From Litchfieldia alkalitelluris (GTDB lineage: Bacteria > Bacillota > Bacilli > Bacillales > Salisediminibacteriaceae), in NCBI RefSeq assembly GCF_002153425.1, contig NZ_KZ119600.1:1874674-1938673 (forward strand): a stretch of DNA of 64,000 nt. The letters run 5' to 3'. The first letter of the stretch is position 1, and every line of letters begins with the position of its first letter. The notes below the pieces were generated by a model. The model had not been told where the DNA came from, did no database searches, and saw only the letters and a list, made by a program, of their open reading frames with translations. Both the position numbers and the translations under genes were made by a program. This document shows, in pieces, positions 1-8,547 of the stretch.

Positions 1-1
1 A

Positions 2-379
2 GGGTATGCAAGGGTATCGGATATTGCTGAAGCACTAGAAGTACACCCATCATCAGTTACAAAGATGGTACAGAAGCTAGATAAAAGTCAATATCTTGTA
101 TATGAAAAATACCGTGGACTAGTATTAACACCTAAGGGTAAGAAAATTGGTAAAAGGCTAGTGTATCGACACGAGTTATTAGAGTCATTTATGAAGATGA
201 TAGGCGTAAATGATGAATTTATATACAACGATGTAGAAGGAATTGAGCATCACTTAAGCTGGGATGCTATTGACAGAATTGGAGACCTTGTACAATATTT
301 TGACGAAACGCCAGAACGTCTGACAGAATTAAGGGAAGTTCAAAAGAAAAATGAAGAAGGCGGAGATCAACAATCCTAA
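2..379 (+). CDS. mntR: Mn(II)-responsive repressor MntR, 3' part (5' end outside window)
   Basis: DtxR-family repressor that binds DNA when loaded with Mn(II) and shuts down manganese uptake genes. The frame is open from base 2, so the N-terminus lies outside the window. What is visible is the second half of the winged helix ([19 protein letters not shown]) followed by the dimerisation/metal domain, with VYRHELLE and [12 protein letters not shown]. These carry the His and Glu ligands corresponding to H77, E99, E102 and H103 of B. subtilis MntR. A strong terminator follows the stop. Position upstream of the yqh genes matches Bacillus gene order. Confidence 0.95.
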   Translation, partial: GYARVSDIAEALEVHPSSVTKMVQKLDKSQYLVYEKYRGLVLTPKGKKIGKRLVYRHELLESFMKMIGVNDEFIYNDVEGIEHHLSWDAIDRIGDLVQYFDETPERLTELREVQKKNEEGGDQQS

Positions 380-404
380 TCATAATGGTTAGGATTGTTT
401 TTTC
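370..404 (+). terminator. Rho-independent terminator of mntR
   Basis: Perfect inverted repeat CAATCCTAA / TTAGGATTG (371-379 and 389-397) followed directly by six T residues. Confidence 0.9.
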
Positions 405-486
405 TGTAACGGACAATCTTTATTTTTACACGTACAAGCATTTTTTCTTTTTTACCTAACTATGATGAAAAGAGGTAGGTGAGAAA

Positions 487-1380
487 ATGCTTAAAGTGGA
501 CGGGGTTTTTGCAGGAGGAGGTATGAAGGCGTTTGCTTTCGTAGGTGCATTACAGGCATTAGACAAGAAAGAGATTTACTTTGACAGACTAGCTGGAACA
601 AGTGCAGGGGCGATTATGGCAACGCTCATTAAGGTTGGCTACAATAGTCATGAAATCGCACAAATTTTTGAAGAACTAGAATTACCTGCATTACTTGATA
701 AAAAACGTTTTCGTGTATTATATCCATTTTACCGTTGGTTACGACTGTATGCTAAAATGGGATTTTACCAAGGTGATGTGTTTGAGGAATGGTTGAGACA
801 AACTTTACATGCAAAAGGGGTTTATACTTTTAGCGATATAGAACCAGGTACACTTAAAATGGTTGCTTCAGATTTAACAAATGGGAACCTATTAGTTATC
901 CCAGATGACTTACCGAATTATGGTATTGAACCTGAAAATTTTTCAGTAGCGCGTGCAGTTAGAATGAGCTGTAGTTTACCTTTCTTCTTTGAGCCAGTAA
1001 AGTTAAAAAATAATAATGGAATTGAATCAATGATTGTAGATGGAGGAGTACTAAGTAATTTTCCTATTTGGTTGTTTGCTAGTCGCAACCAACCACGCTT
1101 TAAACGGCCTGTATTAGGATTCCGTTTATCTCCTTCAGAGGTGTATATGGAGCCGCGTGAGATTAAGAATGCATTGAATATGCTGTACTCTATGGTTGAC
1201 ACGATGAGAACTGCTCATGACCAAAGATATATTGAAAAGCATGATGCAAAGAATATTGTGTTTATACCAGCAGATCATATATCCACAACAAACTTTAATA
1301 TCACTGATGAAGAAAAAGATCAGCTCATTGATTTAGGTGAAAAGAGCACTTTAAAGTTTTTAAAAAAATGGACGTACTAA
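487..1380 (+). CDS. yqhO: Patatin-like phospholipase (YqhO family)
   Basis: 297-aa patatin-fold serine hydrolase expected to act as a lipid acyl hydrolase with a Ser-Asp dyad. Visible motifs are the oxyanion loop GGGMK at residues 10-14, the nucleophile elbow GTSAG with S39, and the DGG motif with D185. No signal peptide is seen, so it is probably cytoplasmic or peripheral. The start is preceded by an SD GGTAGGTGAG. It stands alone between the mntR terminator and a convergent gene. The substrate cannot be read from sequence. Confidence 0.85.
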   Translation: MLKVDGVFAGGGMKAFAFVGALQALDKKEIYFDRLAGTSAGAIMATLIKVGYNSHEIAQIFEELELPALLDKKRFRVLYPFYRWLRLYAKMGFYQGDVFEEWLRQTLHAKGVYTFSDIEPGTLKMVASDLTNGNLLVIPDDLPNYGIEPENFSVARAVRMSCSLPFFFEPVKLKNNNGIESMIVDGGVLSNFPIWLFASRNQPRFKRPVLGFRLSPSEVYMEPREIKNALNMLYSMVDTMRTAHDQRYIEKHDAKNIVFIPADHISTTNFNITDEEKDQLIDLGEKSTLKFLKKWTY

Positions 1381-1426
1381 AGGACATGGCGGAATTTAAA
1401 AGAATATTCTGCTATGTCCTTCTGTT
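1380..1426. terminator. Bidirectional terminator between convergent genes
   Basis: Imperfect hairpin with arms AGGACAT and ATGTCCT (1381-1387 and 1414-1420) around a partly paired core, followed by a T-rich tail on the + side. It overlaps the last codons of the minus-strand gene ending at 1396. Confidence 0.7.
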
Positions 1427-2199
1427 TTATATAGTTTAACTGCTGTAATTAATATTGGAACAATAAGTGTTATCCAAAGTCCTAAAACAAGTCCGATTGT
1501 AATTTCAGTAGTAGGAACCCATTGATAGACGAGTCTGTCTATGCCATATAAAACAATAATACCAGATATACCAATAATAGAAGCAAGAAGTCCGCGAATA
1601 TGAGGTGGTTTTGGTATTTTCATACGAACTTTAAATGATTCTAATGTATAACCAATACCAGCACCTAATAAGATCCCCGGATATATTAATAATTTTTCTG
1701 TTGGGTGAATGATAGCTGCCAAAAAAACAGGGAGTATGATAGCAAAAATGATGATGTATGGTTCAGGCATGGAACCAATCCAATCAAGGGTGCGATAAAA
1801 AGTATATATAATAAAACCACCAATGAGGATTGCACCAACAATGGAAAAGAGGGGCACAGCACCAAATGCAATGAATAGGACACTTGTTAATAATGGTGGT
1901 AATAGGCATAAGATGATGGCTTTCCTTGTTCGACATAAAGGTATGAAAAAAGAAAAAAATGTCATCATTATTTGTACTTGTGGGTGGGTGAATGGTAGAA
2001 GCTCATCATTCGTATATAAATATGGGAAGTGAAGTGTAATGATTTGCGCTACTGACATGGAAAACAAAGTTAAATATAATACTTGAAAACCAATTTTCTT
2101 GTTAATAGCCCAATAAATCGTTCCAACTCCAATAAGAAACAAGAGAATAACCCATTCTGTCGGAATGTAAGTTATAAATATATCTTGATTCCTGTCCAT
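1396..2199 (-). CDS. Polytopic membrane protein, possibly a degenerate PAP2-like protein
   Basis: 267-aa hydrophobic protein with about eight membrane segments. I chose the ATG at 2199 because AAAGGGGTG sits 7-8 nt upstream; a longer start at 2220 has no SD. The stretch FTHPQVQIMMTFFSFF and the later GILLGAGIGYTLE resemble in layout the core of membrane phosphatases of the PAP2 class, but the catalytic Ser-Gly-His signature is absent. If related, it would be inactive. It is convergent with the patatin gene and divergent from nothing recognisable. Function unknown. Confidence 0.6.
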   Translation of the reverse strand: MDRNQDIFITYIPTEWVILLFLIGVGTIYWAINKKIGFQVLYLTLFSMSVAQIITLHFPYLYTNDELLPFTHPQVQIMMTFFSFFIPLCRTRKAIILCLLPPLLTSVLFIAFGAVPLFSIVGAILIGGFIIYTFYRTLDWIGSMPEPYIIIFAIILPVFLAAIIHPTEKLLIYPGILLGAGIGYTLESFKVRMKIPKPPHIRGLLASIIGISGIIVLYGIDRLVYQWVPTTEITIGLVLGLWITLIVPILITAVKLYKTEGHSRIFF

Positions 2200-2265
2200 T
2201 GCCTGACACCCCTTTCCCATATCTAATTACCTAAAAACGAATGATGTAAACAAAAGAACCAAGCC

Positions 2266-2634
2266 CTAGAACAAAGCCCGGTTCTTCTTTTTATTCTTTT
2301 TCCCTTCAATAACTGTTAACTTTACATTAGATTGTCGTTTAACAAGAGGTCTAGTAGTTTTTTTCCTTTTCTCTTTCTTTTTATTGGAAAAAGAAACGGG
2401 AGCTTTTCTTACCTGGGCTCGTTGTGCATGCATACCTGGGGAGGCGCCTTGTCTTTTCATTAACCATGGGATGATAAAACGCTTAAATGCGAAAATCATT
2501 ACAACGACTATACCAATTGTGACTAGCAACTGGGTAATTAAAGCTCCGGGACGTGTTACCAAGTTGACTAATAACCCTAGTACCGCAAGTCCTATAATGG
2601 TTAGAACGATTGGATGGTATGAATGACGGAACAT
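2266..2634 (-). CDS. yqhP: YqhP/SA1362-like small membrane protein
   Basis: 122-aa protein with two N-terminal membrane segments (about residues 8-27 and 33-54) and a very basic Lys/Arg-rich C-terminal tail that should lie in the cytoplasm. The start has a strong SD (GGAGGTG) 7 nt upstream. Small proteins of this layout lie next to mntR and the yqh genes in Bacillus and Staphylococcus. The function of the family is not known to me. Confidence 0.65.
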   Translation of the reverse strand: MFRHSYHPIVLTIIGLAVLGLLVNLVTRPGALITQLLVTIGIVVVMIFAFKRFIIPWLMKRQGASPGMHAQRAQVRKAPVSFSNKKKEKRKKTTRPLVKRQSNVKLTVIEGKKNKKKNRALF

Positions 2635-3032
2635 TGGTGCACACCTCCTAACAATAAGAATTTGTAAACTGATTTTTCACAGTGACGATAGTAATAAGGG
2701 GAGAGTCTATTACAATTATAATCCTCTTAAGAACTTCTGTCTTCTATATCACTTACAAGATTAAGTAACTTTGATAAGAAAGTTTAATTATACAACCTCA
2801 TAAAATTTATCTGATTTTTGAAAAGATGTAATTTTACATCTGTCGCAATATTTAATACTTCCTATACACAGTATATGCATCAGTAATTAAATCTACAGTG
2901 TTTATTTATTTTATTCTACATAAAGTCATATATTACCTTCTATTACAGAGTCATAATTAAAAATTCTTCTACAAATATATTATTCCCTACTTTATTCGAA
3001 TCTAACACAGTGGATGTAAAATTTATGAAAGT

Positions 3033-3063
3033 ACGCTCGTTATCTTAGGCGCTAATGCTTTTC
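3033..3063 (+). repeat. Dispersed repeat, copy 1
   Basis: Begins ACGCTCGTTATCTTAGGCGC and is nearly identical to 3161-3192. A diverged third copy lies at about 16044-16073, so the element is dispersed in this genome. Confidence 0.75.
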
Positions 3064-3104
3064 TTTGTCTAGCACTAGCGCCTACTCGCTTCGGAGCACT
3101 TCGA

Positions 3105-3147
3105 AATGACAACAGAAGTCAACAAGGCTCGACTTCTAGTTGTCATT
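3105..3147 (+). repeat. Long stem-loop inside the dispersed repeat element
   Basis: Arms AATGACAACAGAAGTC (3105-3120) and GACTTCTAGTTGTCATT (3131-3147) pair along their whole length with a single bulged base and a 10-nt loop. There is no T-run, so it is not an ordinary terminator. Confidence 0.7.
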
Positions 3148-3160
3148 CCTCCACTGCCCT

Positions 3161-3192
3161 ACGCTCGTAATCTTAGGCGCTAATGCTTTTCT
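3161..3192 (+). repeat. Dispersed repeat, copy 2
   Basis: Same unit as 3033-3063 with one substitution in the first ten bases. It is preceded by CCACTGCCCT, which is also present in front of the third copy near 16034. Confidence 0.75.
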
Positions 3193-3239
3193 CATAGTAT
3201 CAGTGGAAAGTGGACATACTATTTTCTGAGGTGATGAGA

Positions 3240-3740
3240 ATGAAACAAGAATTAGAACAGCAAAAACAAGAGGAAACAATGTCCTTTAATTCTACTGTTG
3301 CCTTGATTGGCTTTTTCGGAGGTTTAATCTGGAGTGTGTTAGGTTACATTGCATTTTACTTAAATTTTACTCGTGTAGGTCCTGCACTCGCTCTCATGCC
3401 ATGGGCCTTAGGAGATTGGAAAAATGGCTGGATGGGCCAATTAGTAGGTATTGGTTTTATCGCAGTAGTATCCATTGCTGTGGCATTTATTTATAGAATG
3501 ATTTTTGCAAAAGTTAATAAGCCATGGCCTGGAATTATTTATGGTCTTGTACTTTGGATCCTTATATTTGGTTTGTTTAATCCAATGTTCCCTGGGTTAA
3601 AACCATTGACGCAGTTGGACCTAAATACAATTATAACGAATATATGTTTATATGTTGTTTATGGTCTTTTTATTGGTTATTCCATATCCTATGAATACAA
3701 TGAACGGCAGGTGCAAGAGGGTGAAGCTATTCAAAGCTAA
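3240..3740 (+). CDS. yqhR: YqhR-family membrane protein
   Basis: 166-aa integral membrane protein with four predicted membrane segments and charged termini. The ATG at 3240 follows SD GAGGTGAT by 4 nt; an in-frame upstream ATG at 3210 lacks an SD. Position between yqhP and the Xaa-Pro peptidase/efp pair matches the yqh cluster of Bacillus. The aroQ homolog that sits here in B. subtilis is not present. No enzymatic motif is seen. Confidence 0.75.
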   Translation: MKQELEQQKQEETMSFNSTVALIGFFGGLIWSVLGYIAFYLNFTRVGPALALMPWALGDWKNGWMGQLVGIGFIAVVSIAVAFIYRMIFAKVNKPWPGIIYGLVLWILIFGLFNPMFPGLKPLTQLDLNTIITNICLYVVYGLFIGYSISYEYNERQVQEGEAIQS

Positions 3741-3751
3741 AAGCCTGTGAT

Positions 3752-3781
3752 AGAATGTTCTTTGGAACATTCTCTTTTTTT
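3752..3781 (+). terminator. Terminator of yqhR
   Basis: Perfect 9-bp stem AGAATGTTC / GAACATTCT with a TTTG loop and a T-run. Confidence 0.9.
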
Positions 3782-3855
3782 AGACAGTTGGGGGTAACTT
3801 TAGCTCATAAAGCAATGTAACATCCCCTCAAATATAGTAAATAGGAGGAGAGCGG

Positions 3856-4923
3856 ATGAAGAGACTAGAAAAACTAAGAGAGCAATTAGGTAAAAACGAG
3901 ATTGATGGCTTACTTATTACAAGTAATTATAATCGACGTTATGTAACTGGATTTACTGGTACTGCCGGTGTAGCTCTTGTTTCTGAAAATGGTGCTAAAT
4001 TCATCACTGATTTTCGTTATGTTGAACAAGCGAAAGAACAGGCGGAAGGCTTTGATATTGTTCAGCACACTGGTCCAATTCAAGAGGAAATTGCAAACCA
4101 AGTTAAAGCATTGGGGATAAAGAATCTTGGTTTTGAAAAGGATTATGTGACTTACAGCACGTACGATACATACGGAAAAGCGATTGATGCAACTCTCGTA
4201 CCAGTAAGTGGTATGATAGAAAAAATGCGTCTTATAAAAGATAGCGGAGAGTTGAAAATTATTAAAGAAGCAGTTGAAATTGCAGATGCAGCCTTTACGC
4301 ACATTCAAGATTATATACGTCCTGGAGTAAAGGAAATTGATGTATCTAACGAGCTTGAATTTTTTATGAGAAAACAAGGGGCTGTTTCTTCATCGTTTGA
4401 TATTATTGTAGCGTCAGGATATCGTTCGGCACTTCCACATGGGGTAGCAAGCGATAAGGTTATCGAAAATGGAGAACTTGTAACGCTAGATTTCGGTGCT
4501 TATTATAAAGGATATTGCTCAGATATTACACGTACTGTTGCAGTAGGAAATGTTTCTGATGAATTGAGGGATATTTATCAGACAGTGCTTGAAGCTCAGT
4601 TAAAGGGTGTTGAAGGGATAAAGCCAGGAATGACTGGTATAGAGGCTGATGCACTAACGAGGGACCATATTAAGGCAAAGGGTTATGGACAATATTTTGG
4701 CCACTCAACAGGGCATGGAATGGGATTAGAGGTGCATGAGGGACCTGGTCTTTCACATAAGTCTGATACATTATTAGAGCCTGGTATGGTCGTTACAGTT
4801 GAACCTGGGATTTATATAGCAGGTTTAGGTGGCACAAGAATAGAGGATGATATTGTTATAACAGAAGACGGAAATGAGATTCTTTCTTCATCCACAAAAG
4901 AACTAATTATCTTAGGAAACTAA
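3856..4923 (+). CDS. yqhT: M24-family Xaa-Pro peptidase (YqhT)
   Basis: 355-aa cytoplasmic metallopeptidase of the aminopeptidase P/prolidase family, which cleaves peptides at an X-Pro bond. An N-terminal creatinase-like domain (about 1-125) precedes the pita-bread catalytic domain. Dinuclear metal ligands are visible in the order expected: TLDFGAYYKGYCSDITR (two Asp), STGHGMGLEVHEGP (His), VVTVEPGIY (Glu) and GTRIEDDIV (Glu). The SD is AGGAGGAG. It sits 38 bp upstream of efp, as in Bacillus, so the two are probably cotranscribed. This fits a supply or recycling role for proline peptides, but that link is inference. Confidence 0.92.
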   Translation: MKRLEKLREQLGKNEIDGLLITSNYNRRYVTGFTGTAGVALVSENGAKFITDFRYVEQAKEQAEGFDIVQHTGPIQEEIANQVKALGIKNLGFEKDYVTYSTYDTYGKAIDATLVPVSGMIEKMRLIKDSGELKIIKEAVEIADAAFTHIQDYIRPGVKEIDVSNELEFFMRKQGAVSSSFDIIVASGYRSALPHGVASDKVIENGELVTLDFGAYYKGYCSDITRTVAVGNVSDELRDIYQTVLEAQLKGVEGIKPGMTGIEADALTRDHIKAKGYGQYFGHSTGHGMGLEVHEGPGLSHKSDTLLEPGMVVTVEPGIYIAGLGGTRIEDDIVITEDGNEILSSSTKELIILGN

Positions 4924-4961
4924 CCCTTAAGATTGAAGATTTGATAACAGGAGGATAATAT

Positions 4962-5519
4962 ATGATTTCAGTTAACGATTTTAAAACAGGATTAACAGTA
5001 GAAGTGGATGGGAACATCTACCAGGTAATGGAGTTTCAACATGTAAAGCCTGGTAAAGGAGCTGCGTTTGTTCGTAGTAAACTTCGTAATATGAGAAATG
5101 GTAATGTACAGGAAAAAACTTTCCGTGCAGGAGAAAAAGTAGCAAAAGCACATCTTGAAAATAGAAAAATGCAATATTTGTATGCAAGTGGTGATGTGCA
5201 TACATTCATGGATACGGAATCCTACGAGCAGTTGGAACTTCCAGCATCACAAATTCAAGATCAGCTTAATTATCTTTTAGAAAACATGGAAGTGCATGTA
5301 TTGACGTATCAAGGAGAAACGCTTGGTGTCGAACTACCTTTGAATGTAAAATTGAAGGTTACAGCAACAGAGCCAGGTATCAAGGGAGATACAGCTTCAG
5401 GTGGAACGAAGCCAGCAACTGTAGAAACGGGATTAACTGTACAGGTGCCTTTCTTTGTAAACGAAGGCGATACGCTTTTAATTGATACAAGGTCAGGCTC
5501 ATACGTTTCACGTGCATAG
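4962..5519 (+). CDS. efp: Translation elongation factor P
   Basis: 185-aa three-domain EF-P that enters the ribosomal E site and relieves stalling at polyproline stretches. The conserved KOW-like N domain ends in the loop [10 protein letters not shown] with K32, the residue that carries the aminopentanol modification in B. subtilis. The C-terminal OB domain ends in the usual [11 protein letters not shown]. The SD is CAGGAGG. Full length, no anomalies. It is followed by a strong terminator. Confidence 0.98.
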   Translation: MISVNDFKTGLTVEVDGNIYQVMEFQHVKPGKGAAFVRSKLRNMRNGNVQEKTFRAGEKVAKAHLENRKMQYLYASGDVHTFMDTESYEQLELPASQIQDQLNYLLENMEVHVLTYQGETLGVELPLNVKLKVTATEPGIKGDTASGGTKPATVETGLTVQVPFFVNEGDTLLIDTRSGSYVSRA

Positions 5520-5524
5520 AGAGA

Positions 5525-5556
5525 ACACACGGTGCATATCGCATCGTGTGTTTTTT
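5525..5556 (+). terminator. Terminator of efp
   Basis: Stem ACACACGGTGC / GCATCGTGTGT (one G-U pair) followed by six T residues. Confidence 0.9.
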
Positions 5557-5796
5557 ACTAATGCGAAAAATGATCCAACTTAGATTGTTCCTGAATCCGT
5601 ATATAGTTCCACAATCCTTTTTTCACAGTAACTAAACATTAACATTTATGCCTATAAATTTATATCTAAATATTTTGAATTTTCCGTTACTTTAGATCTA
5701 TTTTTATGCGAAAAAGGATTTTTTATGTAGACACCCCTATGATATTTCAAAGATTTCCTGTATTGTATTAGTAATAAATGAAGAAGGGGTGACGTA

Positions 5797-6207
5797 ATGG
5801 TAAAGATTCCAATGGTCTTTTCTAATGGTGTAGCGGCTCGCTATTCTTCGTTTTCTGATGACGTTGTATGTGTGGAAGTAGAGAAAAATGGAAGAGATTT
5901 AGGATCGTTTTGTACAGACATTCATCATTTTGAAGAATGGGAAGAGGAAGAGCTTATTTCACTAATCGAGCAACATGTAAAAAAGGTGGAGGGCTATTCA
6001 CAAAAGAAAAGTGATAAGGACACGTTATTGCCTGGTGTTGAAGTCCAATATTACAGTCATTCCTCAGATGTCTATTGTATTAATGTATTCTATCAAGGCA
6101 ATGAAGTAAGTTCTTTCTGTGCTGACCGTGTAACCTTTGAAGAGTGGATGGAGGATAAGGAGCTTTTGTCAAATGTGGTGAAGAACTTAATCCCACAAGT
6201 CATTTAG
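5797..6207 (+). CDS. Unknown 136-aa protein with an internal duplication
   Basis: Not recognised. The protein is two tandem copies of a roughly 60-residue unit. Copy 1 is about residues 5-65 and copy 2 about 75-136. Each has an aromatic/Ser-rich start, then an acidic V-C-V/I-x-V strand, then S-F-C-x-D followed by F-E-E-W. One Cys lies in each S-F-C and one in each DVVC/DVYC. There is no signal peptide or membrane segment, and it is acidic overall. SD GAAGGGGTGA. It stands alone between terminators, between efp and spoIIIA, where B. subtilis has yqhV. Confidence 0.7.
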   Translation: MVKIPMVFSNGVAARYSSFSDDVVCVEVEKNGRDLGSFCTDIHHFEEWEEEELISLIEQHVKKVEGYSQKKSDKDTLLPGVEVQYYSHSSDVYCINVFYQGNEVSSFCADRVTFEEWMEDKELLSNVVKNLIPQVI

Positions 6208-6240
6208 TATTATTTTTATAAAGTGAAAAAACACGGGAAT

Positions 6241-6292
6241 CTACCTATTAAAAAGTCTGAATATTTAGACTTTATGATAGGTAGGTTTTTTT
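6241..6292. terminator. Long terminator hairpin upstream of spoIIIA
   Basis: CTACCTAT (6241-6248) pairs with ATAGGTAG (6277-6284), and the inner AAAGTCT/AGACTTT pairs too. A run of seven T follows. Confidence 0.85.
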
Positions 6293-6386
6293 GTTGATAA
6301 GAACAAGCTGCAAAAGGCTCTTTTTTCTGGTTTATCATATATTCCTCAATTCTTTATACTAGATTACTAATTTTCATATTGGACTA

Positions 6387-6415
6387 GTCATAAAAAGGAC
6401 ACGCTCTCATATATT
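6387..6415 (+). promoter_or_regulatory. Candidate sigma-E promoter of the spoIIIA operon
   Basis: GTCATAA (6387-6393), 14-nt spacer, CATATATT (6408-6415), 44 nt before the spoIIIAA start. This resembles the mother-cell sigma-E consensus (about k-m-ATATT, 14-15 nt, CATACAMT). spoIIIA is sigma-E-dependent in B. subtilis. Confidence 0.5.
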
Positions 6416-6458
6416 CAGAATAGCAGAACCTGTCCTTTAGGTGAGGGGGAAAAGGTAG

Positions 6459-7391
6459 ATGAAAGAGATCCTTCATGTATTACCAGAAAACATAAGGTCC
6501 TTAACATTAAGGCTTCCTAAAGAAGTGTTAGATGATGTGGAAGAGATTCGTCTTAGAGTCAATAGGGCAATTGAGGTCCGAACTTACAAAAAAACATTCA
6601 TACTACCGAATGAAACAAGCCCATTTATTTTTTCTGAAAAAGATTCCGTTTTAATGTTGAGTTTGTTAAGTAAACACTCTGTATACCGATTGGAGGAAGA
6701 ATTAAAACGAGGCTACATTACAATATCTGGAGGTCACCGTGTAGGTATTGCAGGGAGAGTAGTAATGGAAAAGGGAGAAGTGAAGGGGATACGAGATATC
6801 AGTTCTTTTAACATCCGGGTAGCTAGACAGAAAAAAGGGGTTGCGAAACCTTATTTAACCCATTTATATCATAGTGGTAATTGGTGCCACACGTTAATTA
6901 TTGGTCCACCAAAGACTGGGAAGACCACGTTACTTAGGGACCTAGCGAGAGAGATGAGTCTTGGCGTTAAAGAGTATAGAATTCCTTCTAAAAATGTAGG
7001 GATCATTGATGAAAGATCTGAAATTGCTGGATCTGTAAAAGGGGTTCCACAACATGATTTCGGTGTGAAGGTGGATATTTTAGATTCTTGTCCAAAAGCA
7101 GAAGGATTAATGATGATGATTCGTTCCATGAGTCCGGAAGTTCTCGTAGTTGATGAAATTGGTAGGCGTGAGGACGGGGAAGCTGTGATGGAGGCAGTAC
7201 ATGCAGGAGTAACTATATTTGCTTCTGTACATGGGGCCGATTTGGACGATGTAAAACTCAGACCGACAATTGCAAGCTTGCTAGATCAAGGTATTTTTCA
7301 AAGAGTAATCGAGCTTCACCCACACACAAGAAAAGGAACAGTACGGAGGCTCCAGCAAATGAAACGAAATGTAGGTGTGATGAAAGCATGA
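6459..7391 (+). CDS. spoIIIAA: Stage III sporulation protein AA, secretion-type ATPase
   Basis: 310-aa ATPase related to type II/IV secretion ATPases. It powers the SpoIIIA-SpoIIQ channel between mother cell and forespore. Walker A GPPKTGKT is at residues 149-156 and a Walker B-like VLVVDEIG lies about 80 residues later. The SD is AGGTGAGGGGG. It overlaps spoIIIAB by 4 nt, indicating translational coupling. First gene of an eight-gene operon. Confidence 0.97.
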   Translation: MKEILHVLPENIRSLTLRLPKEVLDDVEEIRLRVNRAIEVRTYKKTFILPNETSPFIFSEKDSVLMLSLLSKHSVYRLEEELKRGYITISGGHRVGIAGRVVMEKGEVKGIRDISSFNIRVARQKKGVAKPYLTHLYHSGNWCHTLIIGPPKTGKTTLLRDLAREMSLGVKEYRIPSKNVGIIDERSEIAGSVKGVPQHDFGVKVDILDSCPKAEGLMMMIRSMSPEVLVVDEIGRREDGEAVMEAVHAGVTIFASVHGADLDDVKLRPTIASLLDQGIFQRVIELHPHTRKGTVRRLQQMKRNVGVMKA

Positions 7392-7900
7392 AAATAATAG
7401 GCGCACTGTTGATTATTGCAGCATCTACTTTTTTTGGATTTGAACTGGCTCGTAAGCTTACTAGAAGAACAAAACAAATTAGATATTTAAAAATAGCCTT
7501 TGAATCACTGGAAACGGAAATGGTATTTGGAATGACTCCCCTACCCCTAGCATGTGAAAAGGTAGGGAATCAAGTACCTTCACCAATTAGCTCCTTATTT
7601 CACGAAGTAGCTAACAGGCTAGAGACAGAAGAGAGCTCGGCACCGGAAATATGGAATTCTATGATAAAAAAGTGGGCAAAAACGACTGATTTATATGCTT
7701 CAGAAATAAATACATTGACTCAATTTGGTCAAACACTTGGGCTTCAGGACTTGGAAAACCAAAGAAAGCAAATAAGACTTGCCATCTCTTATTTTGATCA
7801 AGAGGAAAAAGACGCAATGGAATCTCAAAAGAAGTTTGAATCTATGTATAAGAGCCTCGGTTTCCTCGGGGGAGTTCTTATCGTAATTATTATGCTCTAG
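7388..7900 (+). CDS. spoIIIAB: Stage III sporulation protein AB
   Basis: 170-aa protein of the SpoIIIA channel, similar to GspF-type platform proteins, with a membrane segment at each end (about residues 4-20 and 153-170) and a helical cytoplasmic body. It starts inside the stop region of spoIIIAA (ATGA overlap). Length equals the usual family length. Confidence 0.95.
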   Translation: MKIIGALLIIAASTFFGFELARKLTRRTKQIRYLKIAFESLETEMVFGMTPLPLACEKVGNQVPSPISSLFHEVANRLETEESSAPEIWNSMIKKWAKTTDLYASEINTLTQFGQTLGLQDLENQRKQIRLAISYFDQEEKDAMESQKKFESMYKSLGFLGGVLIVIIML

Positions 7901-7922
7901 AGAGGTGCGAGGGGGGATCAAT

Positions 7923-8129
7923 ATGAATTATGATGTAGGATTAATTTTTCAAATAGCAGGCGTAGGTATCGTCGTCGCGATGATTCATACGGTTTTAAAA
8001 CAAATGGGGAAAGAGGAAATTGCGAATTGGGTTACGTTGATTGCTTTCGTTGTCGTCTTGTATATGGTAGCAACAGTTGTGGATGACTTGTTCCAGAAGA
8101 TTCGTAGTGTTTTTCTCTTTCAAAGCTGA
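7923..8129 (+). CDS. spoIIIAC: Stage III sporulation protein AC
   Basis: 68-aa membrane protein with two membrane segments. I start it at ATG 7923, which has the SD AGGGGGG 6 nt upstream and gives the family-typical N-terminus MNYDVGLIFQIAGVGIVV. An upstream in-frame start at 7905 would add six residues and has no SD. Ends in the conserved FLFQS. Part of the SpoIIIA channel. Confidence 0.95.
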   Translation: MNYDVGLIFQIAGVGIVVAMIHTVLKQMGKEEIANWVTLIAFVVVLYMVATVVDDLFQKIRSVFLFQS

Positions 8130-8146
8130 TCAGGGGGTGATGACTT

Positions 8147-8533
8147 ATTGAAATCATCCAAATCGTCGGCTTAGGTATGTTAGCAACGTTCTTAGCTTTA
8201 GTTGTAAAGGAACATAAACCTATATTTGCATTCTTACTCGTTGTATTCGTCGGTGTCATCATCTTTATATTTTTAATTGATAAAATTGCAGCAATTATCA
8301 CAATGCTTGAGGAATTGGCTGATAAAGCTAACGTCAACATCGTATATGTTCAAACGGTTTTAAAGATAATCGGTATCGCTTATATCGCTGAATTTGGCGC
8401 GCAAATAGCGAAAGACGCTGGTCAGGGAGCAATGGCATCCAAAATTGAGTTGGCTGGGAAAGTGTTAATCATGGTAATGGCAATCCCTATTATATCTGTC
8501 ATCATCGAAACAATAATCGGGTTCATTCCTTAG
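8147..8533 (+). CDS. spoIIIAD: Stage III sporulation protein AD with a probable ATT start codon
   Basis: 128-aa membrane protein of the SpoIIIA channel. Family members begin with a short leader and then IVQIVGLG. Here the matching IIQIVGLG is encoded from 8153 on, in a frame whose only possible upstream initiation codon after the stop TGA at 8141 is ATT at 8147 (CTT at 8144 is less likely). The SD GGGGGTGAT ends 5 nt before this ATT. The first ATG (8177) has no SD and would remove ten conserved residues. The C-terminal part (IGIAYIAEFGAQ, AGQGAMASKIELAGK) is fully conserved. Confidence 0.85.
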   Translation: MEIIQIVGLGMLATFLALVVKEHKPIFAFLLVVFVGVIIFIFLIDKIAAIITMLEELADKANVNIVYVQTVLKIIGIAYIAEFGAQIAKDAGQGAMASKIELAGKVLIMVMAIPIISVIIETIIGFIP

Positions 8534-8547
8534 TAGGAGGGTAGAAG

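Larger units (their letters stand above)
2635..3239. other. 605-bp intergenic region with A+T-rich half and a repeat/hairpin element
   Basis: The left half (2640-3020) is A+T-rich with no open frame having a credible SD. The right half holds two direct copies of a roughly 31-bp repeat (3033-3063 and 3161-3192) bracketing a stem-loop (3105-3147). Nothing else is supported here. Confidence 0.6.

Noticed and set aside
3910..4377. 155-codon minus-strand open frame
   Set aside because: Entirely antisense to the conserved Xaa-Pro peptidase gene, with a Phe/Cys/Tyr-rich translation.
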